The notes beneath the pieces were generated by a model. The model was given only the letters and a program-made list of their open reading frames with translations. It made no database searches and was not told the DNA's origin. Both the position numbers and the translations under genes were made by a program. Source: Kofleriaceae bacterium (GTDB lineage: Bacteria; Myxococcota_A; Polyangia; Haliangiales; Haliangiaceae). Taken from it: a DNA stretch of 64,000 bases. Location of the stretch: contig JACKDR010000005.1 of NCBI GenBank assembly GCA_020633495.1, positions 169,501 to 233,500 of the forward strand, written 5' to 3'. Shown here piece after piece: positions 42,772-51,412 of the stretch; the first letter of the stretch is position 1; each line of letters begins with the position of its first letter.

Positions 42772-43509
42772 CTACTTCTGATCGCGCGCCGCCTTCGCGG
42801 CGGCGAAGTCGGCGACCTTCTCGGCGTGGACCCGGGCCAGCTGGTCGGTCATCAGCGCGTCGCCGTGGACCTGCAGCTTCGACTCGGAGCCGTGAACCGT
42901 GGCGACGAACAGCTCCTGGTCGCCCTCGGTCTGCCAGCCGCACGTCGCCGGCGCGGCCTTGTACTTGCCGTCCTCGAACATGTCGGCCTTCCACTCGGTG
43001 CAGGTCCCGGCCTCGTCGAGCTCGAAGACGGTGTTCGAGATGCACGCGATCGCCGCCTTGCCCTTGCGCGCGCCGGCGTCGCCGAGGCCGGTGATCAGCG
43101 CGCCGTCCTGTAGCGTGTAGTGGGCGACCATGCCGCTCGACGAGCCGTCGGGCAGGTGCTCGGTCAGCTTGACCTCGCACGGCGACAGCACCGCGAGCTC
43201 GAGCTCCTTGTCGGCCTTGCCGTCGTAGACGGTGGCCTTGGTGCCGTGGAGGTCCCACGCCTCCCACGATCCCAGCGAGCCGCCGGGGGTCACGAACGCG
43301 CCGTCGAACGCGGCGCGCCGCGCCGCCATGTCCCAGGCGGCGAACGGCCCCGACGGCGCGGGCGGCGCCGGCGGCGCCTTGGCGGCGCCGCGATCGGCGG
43401 CCTTCTCGGCGGCGGGGCCCGGCTTGTCGCCGTCCTTCTTGCAGGCGGTGGCGAGCAGCGTGACGGCGGACAGCGAGGCGACGGCGACGGTGGTGACGAG
43501 ACGGGACAC
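42772..43509 (-). CDS. lipoprotein
   Basis: This 245-residue protein starts with GTG at 43509 with GGAGG just upstream. The signal peptide ends LLATAC. A Lys/Ala/Pro linker leads to a domain of about 190 residues with four cysteines (SPCEVKL, IACISN, GTCTEWK, ATCGWQ), probably two disulfides. Several Lys/Asp-rich segments follow and the protein ends AARDQK. No family was recognised. Confidence 0.65.
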   Translation of the reverse strand: MSRLVTTVAVASLSAVTLLATACKKDGDKPGPAAEKAADRGAAKAPPAPPAPSGPFAAWDMAARRAAFDGAFVTPGGSLGSWEAWDLHGTKATVYDGKADKELELAVLSPCEVKLTEHLPDGSSSGMVAHYTLQDGALITGLGDAGARKGKAAIACISNTVFELDEAGTCTEWKADMFEDGKYKAAPATCGWQTEGDQELFVATVHGSESKLQVHGDALMTDQLARVHAEKVADFAAAKAARDQK

Positions 43510-43676
43510 GGGAACCTCCAGAGTGATCCAGGATGCGATTGCGCTCGCCACCAGAGCAACCCCGGTGCCAGGCGCAAGCGCGCGGAACCACGCGACCGCG
43601 CCGGCGCCCCGCCTGCCAGGCGCGGCAGCCGCTGCCAGCCGTGGCAGGCGACCCGGCCCCGCGCCGCCCGTCGCGG

Positions 43677-44693
43677 CTACAGGGCCTTGAGCGGGGTCAG
43701 CCGCAGCAGCAGCGGGATGACCTTGCCGTTGGTGACGATCGGCATGTGCCGGTACTGCGACCGCACGTAGAGCAGCTTGGCCCGCTTCTCCTTGCGGCTG
43801 AAGCCGTCGACCTTGTCGGGCATGCCGTCGCGGACCACCGCGAACGGGTACTGCTTGGCGAAGTCCTTGGACTCCGCCGCGGTGTCGGAGCCGATGACGA
43901 TCAGCTTGTGGTACTCGGCGCGCTTGCCCGAGCCGATGAACTCGTCGAACTTGTCCTCGCGGCCGTACAGCGCGTCGAGCAGGATGACCTCGGCGACCAG
44001 CTTGTGATCGACCCACTGGCTGACCGTGCGGAACGCGCCCGAGTGGCCCATGACGATCGTCGGGCCGTCGGGCAGGCGGATGTTGGCGCGCGCCACCGCC
44101 TTGCGCAGGTCGGTGAGCGCCGGCCACTTCACGCCCTCGTCCTTGCCCTTGGGCGCGTCGGGCACGATGAAGATCGCGTTCTGCCGGCTGGCCTTGAACT
44201 GCTTGGCCAGGTCGTGGTCCTTCCAGGCGCCGTCGGCGTCGGTGTAGTAGCCGTGGACGTAGACCACGGTGCCGGCGGTCGCGCGATCGTACTTGGGCGG
44301 CACCCAGACGTGGACCGCGCCCTGCTCGCTCTCGATGCGCCAGTGCTGGCCGCCGAGGACCTTGTCCTCGCTCTTGTCGAGCTTGCCGGTCTTGGAGACC
44401 TTCTTCTTGGCGGCGCGCCGGGGCGCCGGCTTCTTGGGCTTCGGCCTGGGCTTGGCGGGCTCGGCGTCGGCGGCGGGCACGTCGGCCGCGTCGCCGTCGG
44501 TCGCCTCGTCGTCGGTCGCGTCGTCGTCGGCCGCGGCGGCGTCGGGCGCCGCGTCCTCGCGCGCGTCGTCGCCGGCGGCGCCGGCGGCGACCTCGTCCCC
44601 GCCGGCCGGCTGCCCCGACGGGGCCTGCGCGTGCACCACGGGGCCGAGCGCGACGGTCAGCGCCGCGATCAGCCCGATCGAGACCAGCTTCAC
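43677..44693 (-). CDS. secreted alpha/beta-hydrolase-like protein
   Basis: This 338-residue protein has a signal peptide (VKLVSIGLIAALTVALG to VVHAQA). A 50-residue acidic Ala/Asp stretch and a Lys/Pro/Arg stretch precede the catalytic-looking domain (about 115-330). That domain has VHVWVPPKYDRATAGTVVYV, an oxyanion-like HGYYTD, and the nucleophile elbow GHSGAFR. No full lipase family was recognised. The GTG at 44693 overlaps the stop of the upstream gene (GTGA) and is preceded by AGGA, so the pair is translationally coupled and probably acts together outside the cytoplasm. Confidence 0.65.
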   Translation of the reverse strand: MKLVSIGLIAALTVALGPVVHAQAPSGQPAGGDEVAAGAAGDDAREDAAPDAAAADDDATDDEATDGDAADVPAADAEPAKPRPKPKKPAPRRAAKKKVSKTGKLDKSEDKVLGGQHWRIESEQGAVHVWVPPKYDRATAGTVVYVHGYYTDADGAWKDHDLAKQFKASRQNAIFIVPDAPKGKDEGVKWPALTDLRKAVARANIRLPDGPTIVMGHSGAFRTVSQWVDHKLVAEVILLDALYGREDKFDEFIGSGKRAEYHKLIVIGSDTAAESKDFAKQYPFAVVRDGMPDKVDGFSRKEKRAKLLYVRSQYRHMPIVTNGKVIPLLLRLTPLKAL

Positions 44694-45895
44694 TTGGGGT
44701 CCTCCCGGGGACGCGTGATCACGAGGTGCGGGTTGCCGTCGACGTCGCGATAGCCGTACCGGAAGCCGAGCTTGCGGTACTTCTGCTTGGCCCAGACCTT
44801 GGCGAACGCCGCCTGATCGGAGGCGCCGACCTTGAAGATCGAGCCGTTGTACTTGCCGTAGGTCTCCTGCTCGAGGCCGAGCTTCTTGGCCCACCGCGGC
44901 GGCAGCCCGGTCGAGTCCGAGGCCATCCACGCCAGGTGGGTGCCGACCCAGTCGCGGATCGCCGAGAAGCTGCTCATCCACAAGAGGTAGCTGGCCGCCT
45001 TGGTCATCATCGAGACCTTGCTGCCGCGGGCGTCGAGGTACTTCTCGACCGGCGAGCCGGGGAAGTGCTTGTCGTCGAGGTTGGCGGCCAGGTGACGGTG
45101 CACGATCGTCACCGACGGATCGCCGACCTTCTGCAGCTCGATCTCGGAGTTCGTGAACACCTCCGACCAGTCGGTGTCGACCCAGGTCGAGCTCTTCTTC
45201 TTGGCGATGCGCTCGCGCAGCTGATCGACCTCGTCGATCGTGTAGTAGACGACCGTGCCGTCGTCGGCGAGGTGGAAGTAGCGCAGGCTGACCGGCTGGT
45301 AGCCCATGATCGCCATGCCGGTGACGAAGAACGCGAGCTGGCCGGGGATGCCGCCGGTCTCGAGCTTCTTGAGCTGGTCGGACTCGGAGTCGTGGTTGAC
45401 CAGCAGGCCGCGGATGACCTCGCGGAACAGCTTGAGCTGCTTCTTGAGCTGCTTGGGGGTCAGGGTCTCGAGCCGCGTCGGATCGCCGGCGTGCTCGAGC
45501 GACATCGTCGTGATCTCGCGGGCGCCGGGGAACGTGACCAGCGCGGACACCAGGTCGCCGCCGCCGAACGGGTAGACCACGGTGTCGGGCAGGCCGGCGG
45601 GCCGGACCTTGTCGAAGAACACGGTGGCCTTGTCGACGAAGCTCTTGCGGTAGGCCGCGATGCGCTCGCCGAGCTGCTTGCAGTGGTCCTCGACGATCTT
45701 GGCGATGTCCTCGGCCACCGGGCGATCGCCGGCGCACGCGACGACGCGGTAGAAGTAGGCGACCTCGCTGTCGAAGGCGCGCGGCGCGGTCTTGGGGTTG
45801 ACCCGCTTGGCGTGGGCCGCCGGTGGCGCGCCCGCGAGGGCGACGGTGGCGAGCAGGGCGGCGACGGTGGCGGCGAGCGTGCGGTGTGACGGCAT
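44690..45895 (-). CDS. secreted protein of unknown function, coupled to the hydrolase-like gene
   Basis: This 401-residue protein has a signal peptide (TLAATVAALLATVALAGA to AAHA). The mature protein is Lys-rich and mixed alpha/beta, without a recognised domain. Notable segments are VVYPFGGGDLVSALVTFPGA, YFHLADDGTVVYYTIDEVD and LPPRWAKKLGLEQETYGKY. It overlaps the following hydrolase-like gene by 4 bp. Only one cysteine pair (VVACAGD, DHCKQ) is present. Conserved coupling to a hydrolase suggests a joint extracellular role. Confidence 0.65.
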   Translation of the reverse strand: MPSHRTLAATVAALLATVALAGAPPAAHAKRVNPKTAPRAFDSEVAYFYRVVACAGDRPVAEDIAKIVEDHCKQLGERIAAYRKSFVDKATVFFDKVRPAGLPDTVVYPFGGGDLVSALVTFPGAREITTMSLEHAGDPTRLETLTPKQLKKQLKLFREVIRGLLVNHDSESDQLKKLETGGIPGQLAFFVTGMAIMGYQPVSLRYFHLADDGTVVYYTIDEVDQLRERIAKKKSSTWVDTDWSEVFTNSEIELQKVGDPSVTIVHRHLAANLDDKHFPGSPVEKYLDARGSKVSMMTKAASYLLWMSSFSAIRDWVGTHLAWMASDSTGLPPRWAKKLGLEQETYGKYNGSIFKVGASDQAAFAKVWAKQKYRKLGFRYGYRDVDGNPHLVITRPREDPK

Positions 45896-46089
45896 GGGAT
45901 CCCGAGATCGGACGCGCAGCGCCCCGGATCTATTCGAGGATCGCTGCTGCCCCTGACGATGACGCGGCGACCCTAGCGCGGCCAGGCGGATGAGTGGAGC
46001 AAAAACCGGCCCCTGCGGCGACGGCGGGGGCCGCGCCGGTGCCGCGCTGTGCCGGAAAAACGGCTGGATGGGCGTGCCGACGTGTGGGA

Positions 46090-46095
46090 TAGACT
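46090..46095 (+). promoter_or_regulatory. candidate -10 element with leader
   Basis: TAGACT lies 29 nt before the ATG at 46125. The leader contains AGGGAGAGGA as ribosome-binding site. Confidence 0.4.
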
Positions 46096-46124
46096 GCCGG
46101 TCTTCAGGGAGAGGACAGACGGCC

Positions 46125-46526
46125 ATGGACCAGAGAGCTGAGCTGAATGCGGAGCTGCGCAAGGCGCGCGGCTGGCTGATCGCGGTGGGGATCCTGATGT
46201 TCGTGATGGATCTGCTCTACCTGTTCGTCATCAACAAGGGCGCCTTCGACGACGACACGATCCGCATGGTGGTGATGATCAGCGCCGGCGTCATGGTCGC
46301 GTTCTTCGCGCTGGCGTTCTTCCTCAGCCGCGCCCCCAAGCTGTGCATGATCCTCGGCCTGGTGCTGTTCTGGGGCATCGCGCTGTTCAACGTCCGCGAG
46401 GATCCGTCGCAGATCACCAAGGGCCTGCTGATCAAGATCTTCTTCACGGTCGCGCTGGTGCGCGGCCTGCAGAACGCCAACCGCGCCGAGTTCCTCAAGA
46501 AGGACCTCGAGCGCGTCTTCGAGTAG
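46125..46526 (+). CDS. small four-helix membrane protein
   Basis: This 133-residue protein has four hydrophobic helices (about 16-36, 46-66, 71-88, 97-112), with a charged N-terminus and a Lys/Glu-rich cytosolic tail ending LERVFE. No domain was recognised. AGGGAGAGG lies upstream of the ATG. It converges with the hotdog-fold gene across a hairpin. Confidence 0.65.
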   Translation: MDQRAELNAELRKARGWLIAVGILMFVMDLLYLFVINKGAFDDDTIRMVVMISAGVMVAFFALAFFLSRAPKLCMILGLVLFWGIALFNVREDPSQITKGLLIKIFFTVALVRGLQNANRAEFLKKDLERVFE

Positions 46527-46538
46527 CGTCGCGCCGAC

Positions 46539-46561
46539 GCCGGGCGCCCGGGGCGCCCGGC
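46539..46561. terminator. 10-bp GC hairpin between convergent genes
   Basis: GCCGGGCGCC and GGCGCCCGGC pair perfectly around a CGG loop, midway between two convergent stop codons. It has no T-tract but is the strongest hairpin in any convergent gap here, and may serve both strands. Confidence 0.5.
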
Positions 46562-46576
46562 CGGCCGCGACCGACC

Positions 46577-47134
46577 TCAGTTGACCTCGACGGCCTCGCG
46601 GGCGTCGCGCGCCGCCGCGCCCGGCTTGGGCCCGACCAGCGTGCGCAGCACGGCGTGGGCGACCTCGTCGCCGGCGGCGTCGCGGATCGACACCGGGACC
46701 TCGTACTCGCGGCGCGCGCTCGACGCCGGGATCGGGCACTCGCTGACCGCGGTCAGCGTGCCGCGCGCCTTCTTGAGGTAGTCGATCGACATGCCGGCGA
46801 CGATGAAGCGGCCGTCGTCGGGCAGCGAGTAGGCCAGCGCGACGTTGCCGGCCAGCTCGGCCAGGTTGGCCAGCGCGATGGCGTGGACGCACGACAGGTG
46901 GTTGCGGATGATCTTGCGGTCGGCGAGCTCGACCTGGGCGAAGCCCGGGCGCAGCGCCACCACGGTCGCCCCGATCGTCCCGGTGTAGGGCGCGGCGCGG
47001 CCGACCAGCCGGCTGAACAGGGCCTTGCCCCCCGGCAGCCCGCCCAGCAGGTTCCAGGCGTCGCGGATCAGGTTCCGGCCGCCGTCGAGCGACGGCACGG
47101 GCAACAGCTTACCGAGAGTGGCTTGCAGCGACAT
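46577..47134 (-). CDS. DUF4442/hotdog-fold protein
   Basis: This 185-residue protein is of the DUF4442 type, a single hotdog domain related to acyl-CoA thioesterases. It has an amphipathic N-terminus, then VELADRKIIRNHLSCVHAIALANLAEL (the hotdog helix and catalytic-loop region), MSIDYLKKARGTLTAV and VPVSIRDAAGDEVAHAV. Thioesterase activity is plausible but unproven. TATGGT lies 8 nt before the ATG. It is monocistronic. Confidence 0.8.
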   Translation of the reverse strand: MSLQATLGKLLPVPSLDGGRNLIRDAWNLLGGLPGGKALFSRLVGRAAPYTGTIGATVVALRPGFAQVELADRKIIRNHLSCVHAIALANLAELAGNVALAYSLPDDGRFIVAGMSIDYLKKARGTLTAVSECPIPASSARREYEVPVSIRDAAGDEVAHAVLRTLVGPKPGAAARDAREAVEVN

Positions 47135-47142
47135 GGCCGCCG

Positions 47143-47148
47143 ACCATA
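47143..47148 (-). promoter_or_regulatory. candidate -10 element of a leaderless gene
   Basis: TATGGT on the minus strand lies 8 nt before the ATG at 47134. Confidence 0.45.
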
Positions 47149-47475
47149 GCGGACCGCCCCGCCCATCGCCAGCACGACCTAGGAGCAGCGGATACCCGCC
47201 TGCGCGAGCGGTGGGGAGACCGCGGGCCGCCGGCCCGGGCCCGGCCGCGCGCGCGGGGGGGGCGACCTCCGGCTCGGACAGTCCTCGCGGTGACGAGAAC
47301 GCGGGCGGTGAGGCGGGCGCGGGCGGTGACGCCGTCGCGTGGTGGCGCGGGCCCGCTGCGGAACTCGCCGTCGGCCGCCCCCCACACGCTCGCGTCACCC
47401 GTGCCGGCGTGGCCTGGCACCACCGCGGTCGGGCACGAAGGGATCGACACCGGCGCGGCGAGCGGATCGAATGGC
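47149..47475. other. 327-bp gap without a supported gene
   Basis: It holds a G7 run near 47256 and imperfect GCGGTGA repeats around 47287-47330. No signal peptide, domain or promoter was recognised. It may be the eroded 5' flank of the transposase remnant that follows. Confidence 0.4.
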
Positions 47476-47646
47476 GGGGTCAAGGCCTACCGTCCGTACG
47501 CGCCGATGCAGTCGTTCCTGTTGCCACCGTCGCCGCGTGAGTGGCTGCCGGCGTCGCACCTGGTGTACTTCGTCGAGGGGTTCGTCGCGCGGCTGAACCT
47601 GCGGGCGATCGAGGGGGCGCAGTCGCCGCGCGCCGTGCCGGCGTAG
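47476..47646 (+). pseudogene. IS1182-type transposase remnant
   Basis: The 56 codons GVKAYRPYAP to stop match the N-terminus of IS1182/DUF772 transposases: YRPYAPMQSFLLPPSPREWL, then SHLVYFVEGFV and LNLRAIEGA. A full transposase has 400-500 residues, so the catalytic DDE part is missing. There is no in-frame start; the codon before Lys is GTC where GTG or ATG is expected. This is a decayed insertion sequence. Terminal inverted repeats were not found. Confidence 0.75.
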
Positions 47647-47721
47647 GCCGCCCCGGCCCGCGCGCTCTACCCGGCCGCGGACGATGCCGTCCCGGCCCGG
47701 GGGGCTATCGGGTACACGCTG

Positions 47722-48555
47722 CTAGCGGCCCAGCTGGGTCCGCGACGGCGACAGCGCCTTGAGGCTCATCCACAGGGTCCGCAGCGCGGTCCGCGCGGTC
47801 GCCTTGACCCGGAAGTCGACGATGTCGGACAGCTCGGTGCGCGCCGGGTTGATCTCGACCGTCGGCTTGCCGTCGGCCTTGGCCAGCAGCACCGGGCGGG
47901 CGATGTACGGGAACAGCGCCGAGGTGCCGATCGAGAACACGACGTCGAAGCCCTTGGCCAGCTCGTCCTCGAGCCGGGCGAACGGCTCCGGCGGCAGGGG
48001 CTCGCCGAACAGCACCACCGCGGGGCGCACCACCGCCTTGCAGGCCGGGCACCGCGGCGGGAACGTCAGCGCGGCGTAGTCGGCGACCCGGTCGTGCCAG
48101 TCGCACCGGGTGCAGCGCAGGTCGTGGACGTCGCCGTGGATCTCGATGACGTCCTTCGAGCCGGCCTGGCGGTGGAAGCCGTCGACGTTCTGGGTCAGCA
48201 CGACGACCCGCTCGAAGCGCTCGGCGAACGCGGCGATGATCTCGTGACCCCGGTTCGGCCGGGCGCCGCGGCAGGCCAGCTCGACCTGGTGGATGTACTT
48301 CCAGGTCACCTCGGGGTGGCGCGTCATCATCTCGCCCGACAGCACGACCTCGATGGGCAGGCCCTCGTCGGTGATCTTCTGGTCGTAGAGGCCGCCGATG
48401 CCGCGGTAGGTGGGCAGGCCCGAGTCGGCCGACAGCCCGGCGCCGGTGATGAACAGGACGCTGCGGCAGCGCAGGAGGACCCCCGCGACGGCGTCGATCA
48501 CCGAGCGGTCCAGCGTGCTGGTGCGACGCTTCGTCGTGCGCGGGTCGCCGGCCAT
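47722..48555 (-). CDS. cobB: Sir2-family NAD-dependent protein deacylase
   Basis: This 277-residue sirtuin carries NAD-binding FITGAGLSADSGLPTYRG, the TQNVDGFH block with the IEIHGDVH catalytic His, the zinc-finger cysteines CTRC and CPAC, and FGEPLPP and SIGTSALFPYIARP. It removes acyl groups from lysines, for example on acyl-CoA synthetases. The N-terminal 20 residues are basic. The ATG at 48555 has a consensus TATACT 8 nt upstream and is preferred to a longer ORF. Confidence 0.94.
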   Translation of the reverse strand: MAGDPRTTKRRTSTLDRSVIDAVAGVLLRCRSVLFITGAGLSADSGLPTYRGIGGLYDQKITDEGLPIEVVLSGEMMTRHPEVTWKYIHQVELACRGARPNRGHEIIAAFAERFERVVVLTQNVDGFHRQAGSKDVIEIHGDVHDLRCTRCDWHDRVADYAALTFPPRCPACKAVVRPAVVLFGEPLPPEPFARLEDELAKGFDVVFSIGTSALFPYIARPVLLAKADGKPTVEINPARTELSDIVDFRVKATARTALRTLWMSLKALSPSRTQLGR

Positions 48556-48563
48556 GGGCGACC

Positions 48564-48569
48564 AGTATA
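48564..48569 (-). promoter_or_regulatory. candidate -10 element of cobB
   Basis: TATACT, close to the sigma70 consensus, lies 8 nt before the ATG at 48555 on the minus strand. Confidence 0.55.
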
Positions 48570-48666
48570 CGCCGCGACCGGGCCGGCGCCCCCGGCGGCC
48601 CGGCCGCGCGATGCCGTGCCGCACCCCGCGCGGGGCGAAAAGCGGCGCCCGGCCGCGGCCTGGTCG

Positions 48667-48672
48667 TACAGT
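48667..48672 (+). promoter_or_regulatory. candidate -10 element of a leaderless gene
   Basis: TACAGT lies 5 nt before the ATG at 48678. The GAGG between could be read as a ribosome-binding site only at very short spacing. Confidence 0.45.
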
Positions 48673-48677
48673 GAGGC

Positions 48678-49526
48678 ATGAGCCCGCGCCACGCCGCCGC
48701 CGCGCCCCAGCACTTCACCCACCATGGCCGCCGCATCGCCTACCGCAGCTACGGCGACGGGTCGCGCACGCTGGTCCTCACCCACGGCCTGCTCATGGAC
48801 GCGCGCATGTACACCGCGCTGGCGCCGACCGTGGCGGCGCGCGGCCACCGCGTCATCACCGTCGACATGCTCGGCCACGGCGCCTCGGAGCAGCCGCACG
48901 AGATGACCGCGTACTCGATGCCACAGTTCGGCCGCGACGTCGTCGCGCTGCTCGACCACCTCGGCCTCGACGAGGCGGTCATCGGCGGCACCTCGCTGGG
49001 CGCCAACATCGCGCTCGAGGTCGCGGTCGCCGCCCCCGATCGGGTCCGCGCCCTCGCCGTCGAGATGCCGGTGCTCGAGCACGGCCTGGTCGCCGCCGCC
49101 GCGGTGTTCGTGCCGCTGGCCCTGGCGATCCGGGTCAGCCAGCCGGGCATGCGCCTGCTCGCGGCGGTGATCCGGCGCATCCCGCGCACCCACTTCCTGT
49201 TCGACATGATGATCGACTTCGTGCGCCGCGATCCGGCGGCGTCGCTGGCGGTCCTCGACGGCATCACCTTCGGCCGGGTCGCGCCGCCGGTCGACGAGCG
49301 GGCCCGCATCACCGCGCCGACGCTGATCATCGGCCACGAGGGCGACGCGATCCACCCGTTCAGCGACGCCGACATGCTGGCGCGCGAGCTGCCCGACGCC
49401 CGGCTGGTGCGGGCGCGCTCGATCGCGGAGTGGCGGCTGCGGCCGGCGCGGCTCGACGCCGAGCTGTGCGGCTTCCTCGATCAGGTGTGGGCGGCGCCGG
49501 CCCAGGTCCGGCGCACCGCGACCTGA
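48678..49526 (+). CDS. alpha/beta hydrolase, catalytic His not found
   Basis: This 282-residue protein has the alpha/beta-hydrolase fold: TLVLTHGLLMDARMY (oxyanion HG), TVDMLGHGAS, and the nucleophile elbow GGTSLGANIA. The acid loop reads GHEGDAIHPFSDADM. No His follows the acid loop where the triad His is normally found (ARSIAEWRLRPARLD instead), so it may be inactive or use His of IHPF. Length is family-typical. It converges with the MFS transporter gene. Confidence 0.85.
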   Translation: MSPRHAAAAPQHFTHHGRRIAYRSYGDGSRTLVLTHGLLMDARMYTALAPTVAARGHRVITVDMLGHGASEQPHEMTAYSMPQFGRDVVALLDHLGLDEAVIGGTSLGANIALEVAVAAPDRVRALAVEMPVLEHGLVAAAAVFVPLALAIRVSQPGMRLLAAVIRRIPRTHFLFDMMIDFVRRDPAASLAVLDGITFGRVAPPVDERARITAPTLIIGHEGDAIHPFSDADMLARELPDARLVRARSIAEWRLRPARLDAELCGFLDQVWAAPAQVRRTAT

Positions 49527-49541
49527 GCGGCGCCGCGGCGG

Positions 49542-51266
49542 CTACGCCTGCTTCTTGCCGCCGACCTTGACGTTCCACAGCCAGATCGACAGGCCGAGCC
49601 CGATCACCGCCGCCGGGATCATCGCGTACGGCCAGATGTGCCAGTTCGAGATGACGCGCGCCGCCGGGTTGGCCACGGACGAGCCGTCGGGGCAGTGCAG
49701 CTTGTCGGCCGGCAGGGTGCGGCCGTACAGCGACGACTGGATCGTCGAGCCCAGGTAGACGAAGCCGTCGATGATGCCGACCGCGATGCCGGCGTTCTTC
49801 TTGCCCCCGAAGTCCTGGCTGGCGGTGCCCGACAGCATGCCGTGGACGCCGATGATCGCCATCGACATGAACGCGATCACCCACGGGATCATCGCCGGCG
49901 CCGCGAACAGCGGCACGATCGCGACCGCGCCCGACAGCATGATCGCGTAGAGCACCGCGGTCACCGGCAGGCGCCGCGATCCGAAGACGTGATCGCTGAT
50001 CGCGCCGGCGAACATGCCGCCGAGGATGCCGGCGATGCACGACACGACGCCCCAGTTGTGGAAGACGAACGAGTCGGCGAGGCCGGCGCCCTTGCCGAAG
50101 TTGCGGCCCCACTGGAGGATCGCCTGGCGCAGGAAGCCGCTGCACAGCTCGACCGTCGCGATCAGCAGGATGATCGGGTTGGACACGACCTTCCAGATGA
50201 CGGCGACGACGCCGACGGCCTTGCCGTCGTCGTGGGAGCTGGCGTCGCCGACGTCGAACGACGCGAAGCCGGCGTCGGCCGGGTCGTTGCGGACCCAGAT
50301 GAACGACAGCACGAAGAAGACCACCAGCATCATCGCCGGGATGAAGAACAGCCACGGCAGGTGGAAGTTGTCGGTGATCATCCGGCCGCCGTCGTAGGCG
50401 AAGAACAGGCCGAGCGAGATCAGGATCCCGAAGATGCCGCCGAAGGTGCCGCGCTCGCGCAGGTGGAACCACGCCGCGTTGACCTTGACGATCGACACCG
50501 CGCCGAAGCTCTGGAAGTACATGTTGCCGGCGTACAGCACGGTGAGCGCGCCGACCCGGCTGCCGAAGAAGTCGCCGGTGAGGACCATGTAGCCCATCGC
50601 CGCGTTGCACGCGGCCGAGCCGGCGGCCGCGATCAGGATCGTGAAGCGCCCGCCGAGCCAGTCGGTGAGCGGGCCGTTGAGGACGAAGGCCAGGCCGTAG
50701 ACCAGCGAGCCGACGGCGAAGATGTCACCGAACTCGCGCTCGGTGATGCCGCCGACGTACATGTACTGGTTGAGGTTGTACCGGGCCATGTACAGGAACG
50801 CGTAGGTCAGGCCCAGCGGCAGCCAGTTGAGCAGGCGGCGGCGCCGGTACGCCGGGGTGTGGCCGACGTCGATCTTGGGCAGGCGCGTCACGACGACGCC
50901 GATCACCAGCAGGAGCAGGACGATCGGGATCAGCTTCTGCCACAGCGGCGGCTCGGGCTTCTTGGCCTTCTTGGGCGGCTTGTTCAGACACGCCTCGGGC
51001 ACGTCGGCGGCGGCGACCGCGGCGGTGGCAGCGGCGGGCGTCGCGGCGGCGGCGGCGGGCGTCGTCGCGGGCGTGGGCGTCGCCGCGGCGGCGCCGTCGG
51101 CGCGGGCGTCGTCGGAGCTGGAGCCCGCCGCGGCCGCGGCGGGCGGCACGGGCGGCTCGTCGGCGCGGGCGGACGACGAGAACGCGCCGCTGAACCACGC
51201 CAGGGCGAGGAAGACCGTCGCGACGGCCAGCCACGGCGCAATGCGGATACGTGCTCGGGGCGGCAT
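49542..51266 (-). CDS. MFS transporter, organophosphate:phosphate antiporter-like, with N-terminal extension
   Basis: Residues from about 150 on form a 12-helix MFS transporter resembling the GlpT/UhpT (OPA) group: YMARYNLNQYMYVGGITERE, GPLTDWLGGRFTILIAAAGS, VNAAWFHLRERGTFGGIFG, GTASQDFGGKKNAGIAVGIIDG. The first 150 residues are unusual: a hydrophobic signal-like helix, an Ala/Thr/Pro-rich linker of about 60 residues, a single Cys, a Lys/Pro stretch, and a further helix (LIPIVLLLLVIGVVVTRL). TATCGT lies 11 nt before the ATG. The substrate is probably a phosphorylated metabolite. Confidence 0.85.
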   Translation of the reverse strand: MPPRARIRIAPWLAVATVFLALAWFSGAFSSSARADEPPVPPAAAAAGSSSDDARADGAAAATPTPATTPAAAAATPAAATAAVAAADVPEACLNKPPKKAKKPEPPLWQKLIPIVLLLLVIGVVVTRLPKIDVGHTPAYRRRRLLNWLPLGLTYAFLYMARYNLNQYMYVGGITEREFGDIFAVGSLVYGLAFVLNGPLTDWLGGRFTILIAAAGSAACNAAMGYMVLTGDFFGSRVGALTVLYAGNMYFQSFGAVSIVKVNAAWFHLRERGTFGGIFGILISLGLFFAYDGGRMITDNFHLPWLFFIPAMMLVVFFVLSFIWVRNDPADAGFASFDVGDASSHDDGKAVGVVAVIWKVVSNPIILLIATVELCSGFLRQAILQWGRNFGKGAGLADSFVFHNWGVVSCIAGILGGMFAGAISDHVFGSRRLPVTAVLYAIMLSGAVAIVPLFAAPAMIPWVIAFMSMAIIGVHGMLSGTASQDFGGKKNAGIAVGIIDGFVYLGSTIQSSLYGRTLPADKLHCPDGSSVANPAARVISNWHIWPYAMIPAAVIGLGLSIWLWNVKVGGKKQA

Positions 51267-51400
51267 GTAGGTTGGCGACGATACAGACCCGGGTTCGGGC
51301 GAGGCAAGGCGCGGGGGGCGGTGATCGGCCCCGGTGGCGGCCGGGTGACGGTCCGGCGACGCGGACGTGGCGGCGTGGCCCCACGCCGCCGTCATCCCCG

Positions 51401-51406
51401 TATGAT
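51401..51406 (+). promoter_or_regulatory. candidate -10 element of a leaderless gene
   Basis: TATGAT lies 6 nt before the GTG at 51413, the same hexamer and spacing as at 7566. Confidence 0.55.
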
Positions 51407-51412
51407 GCGGGC

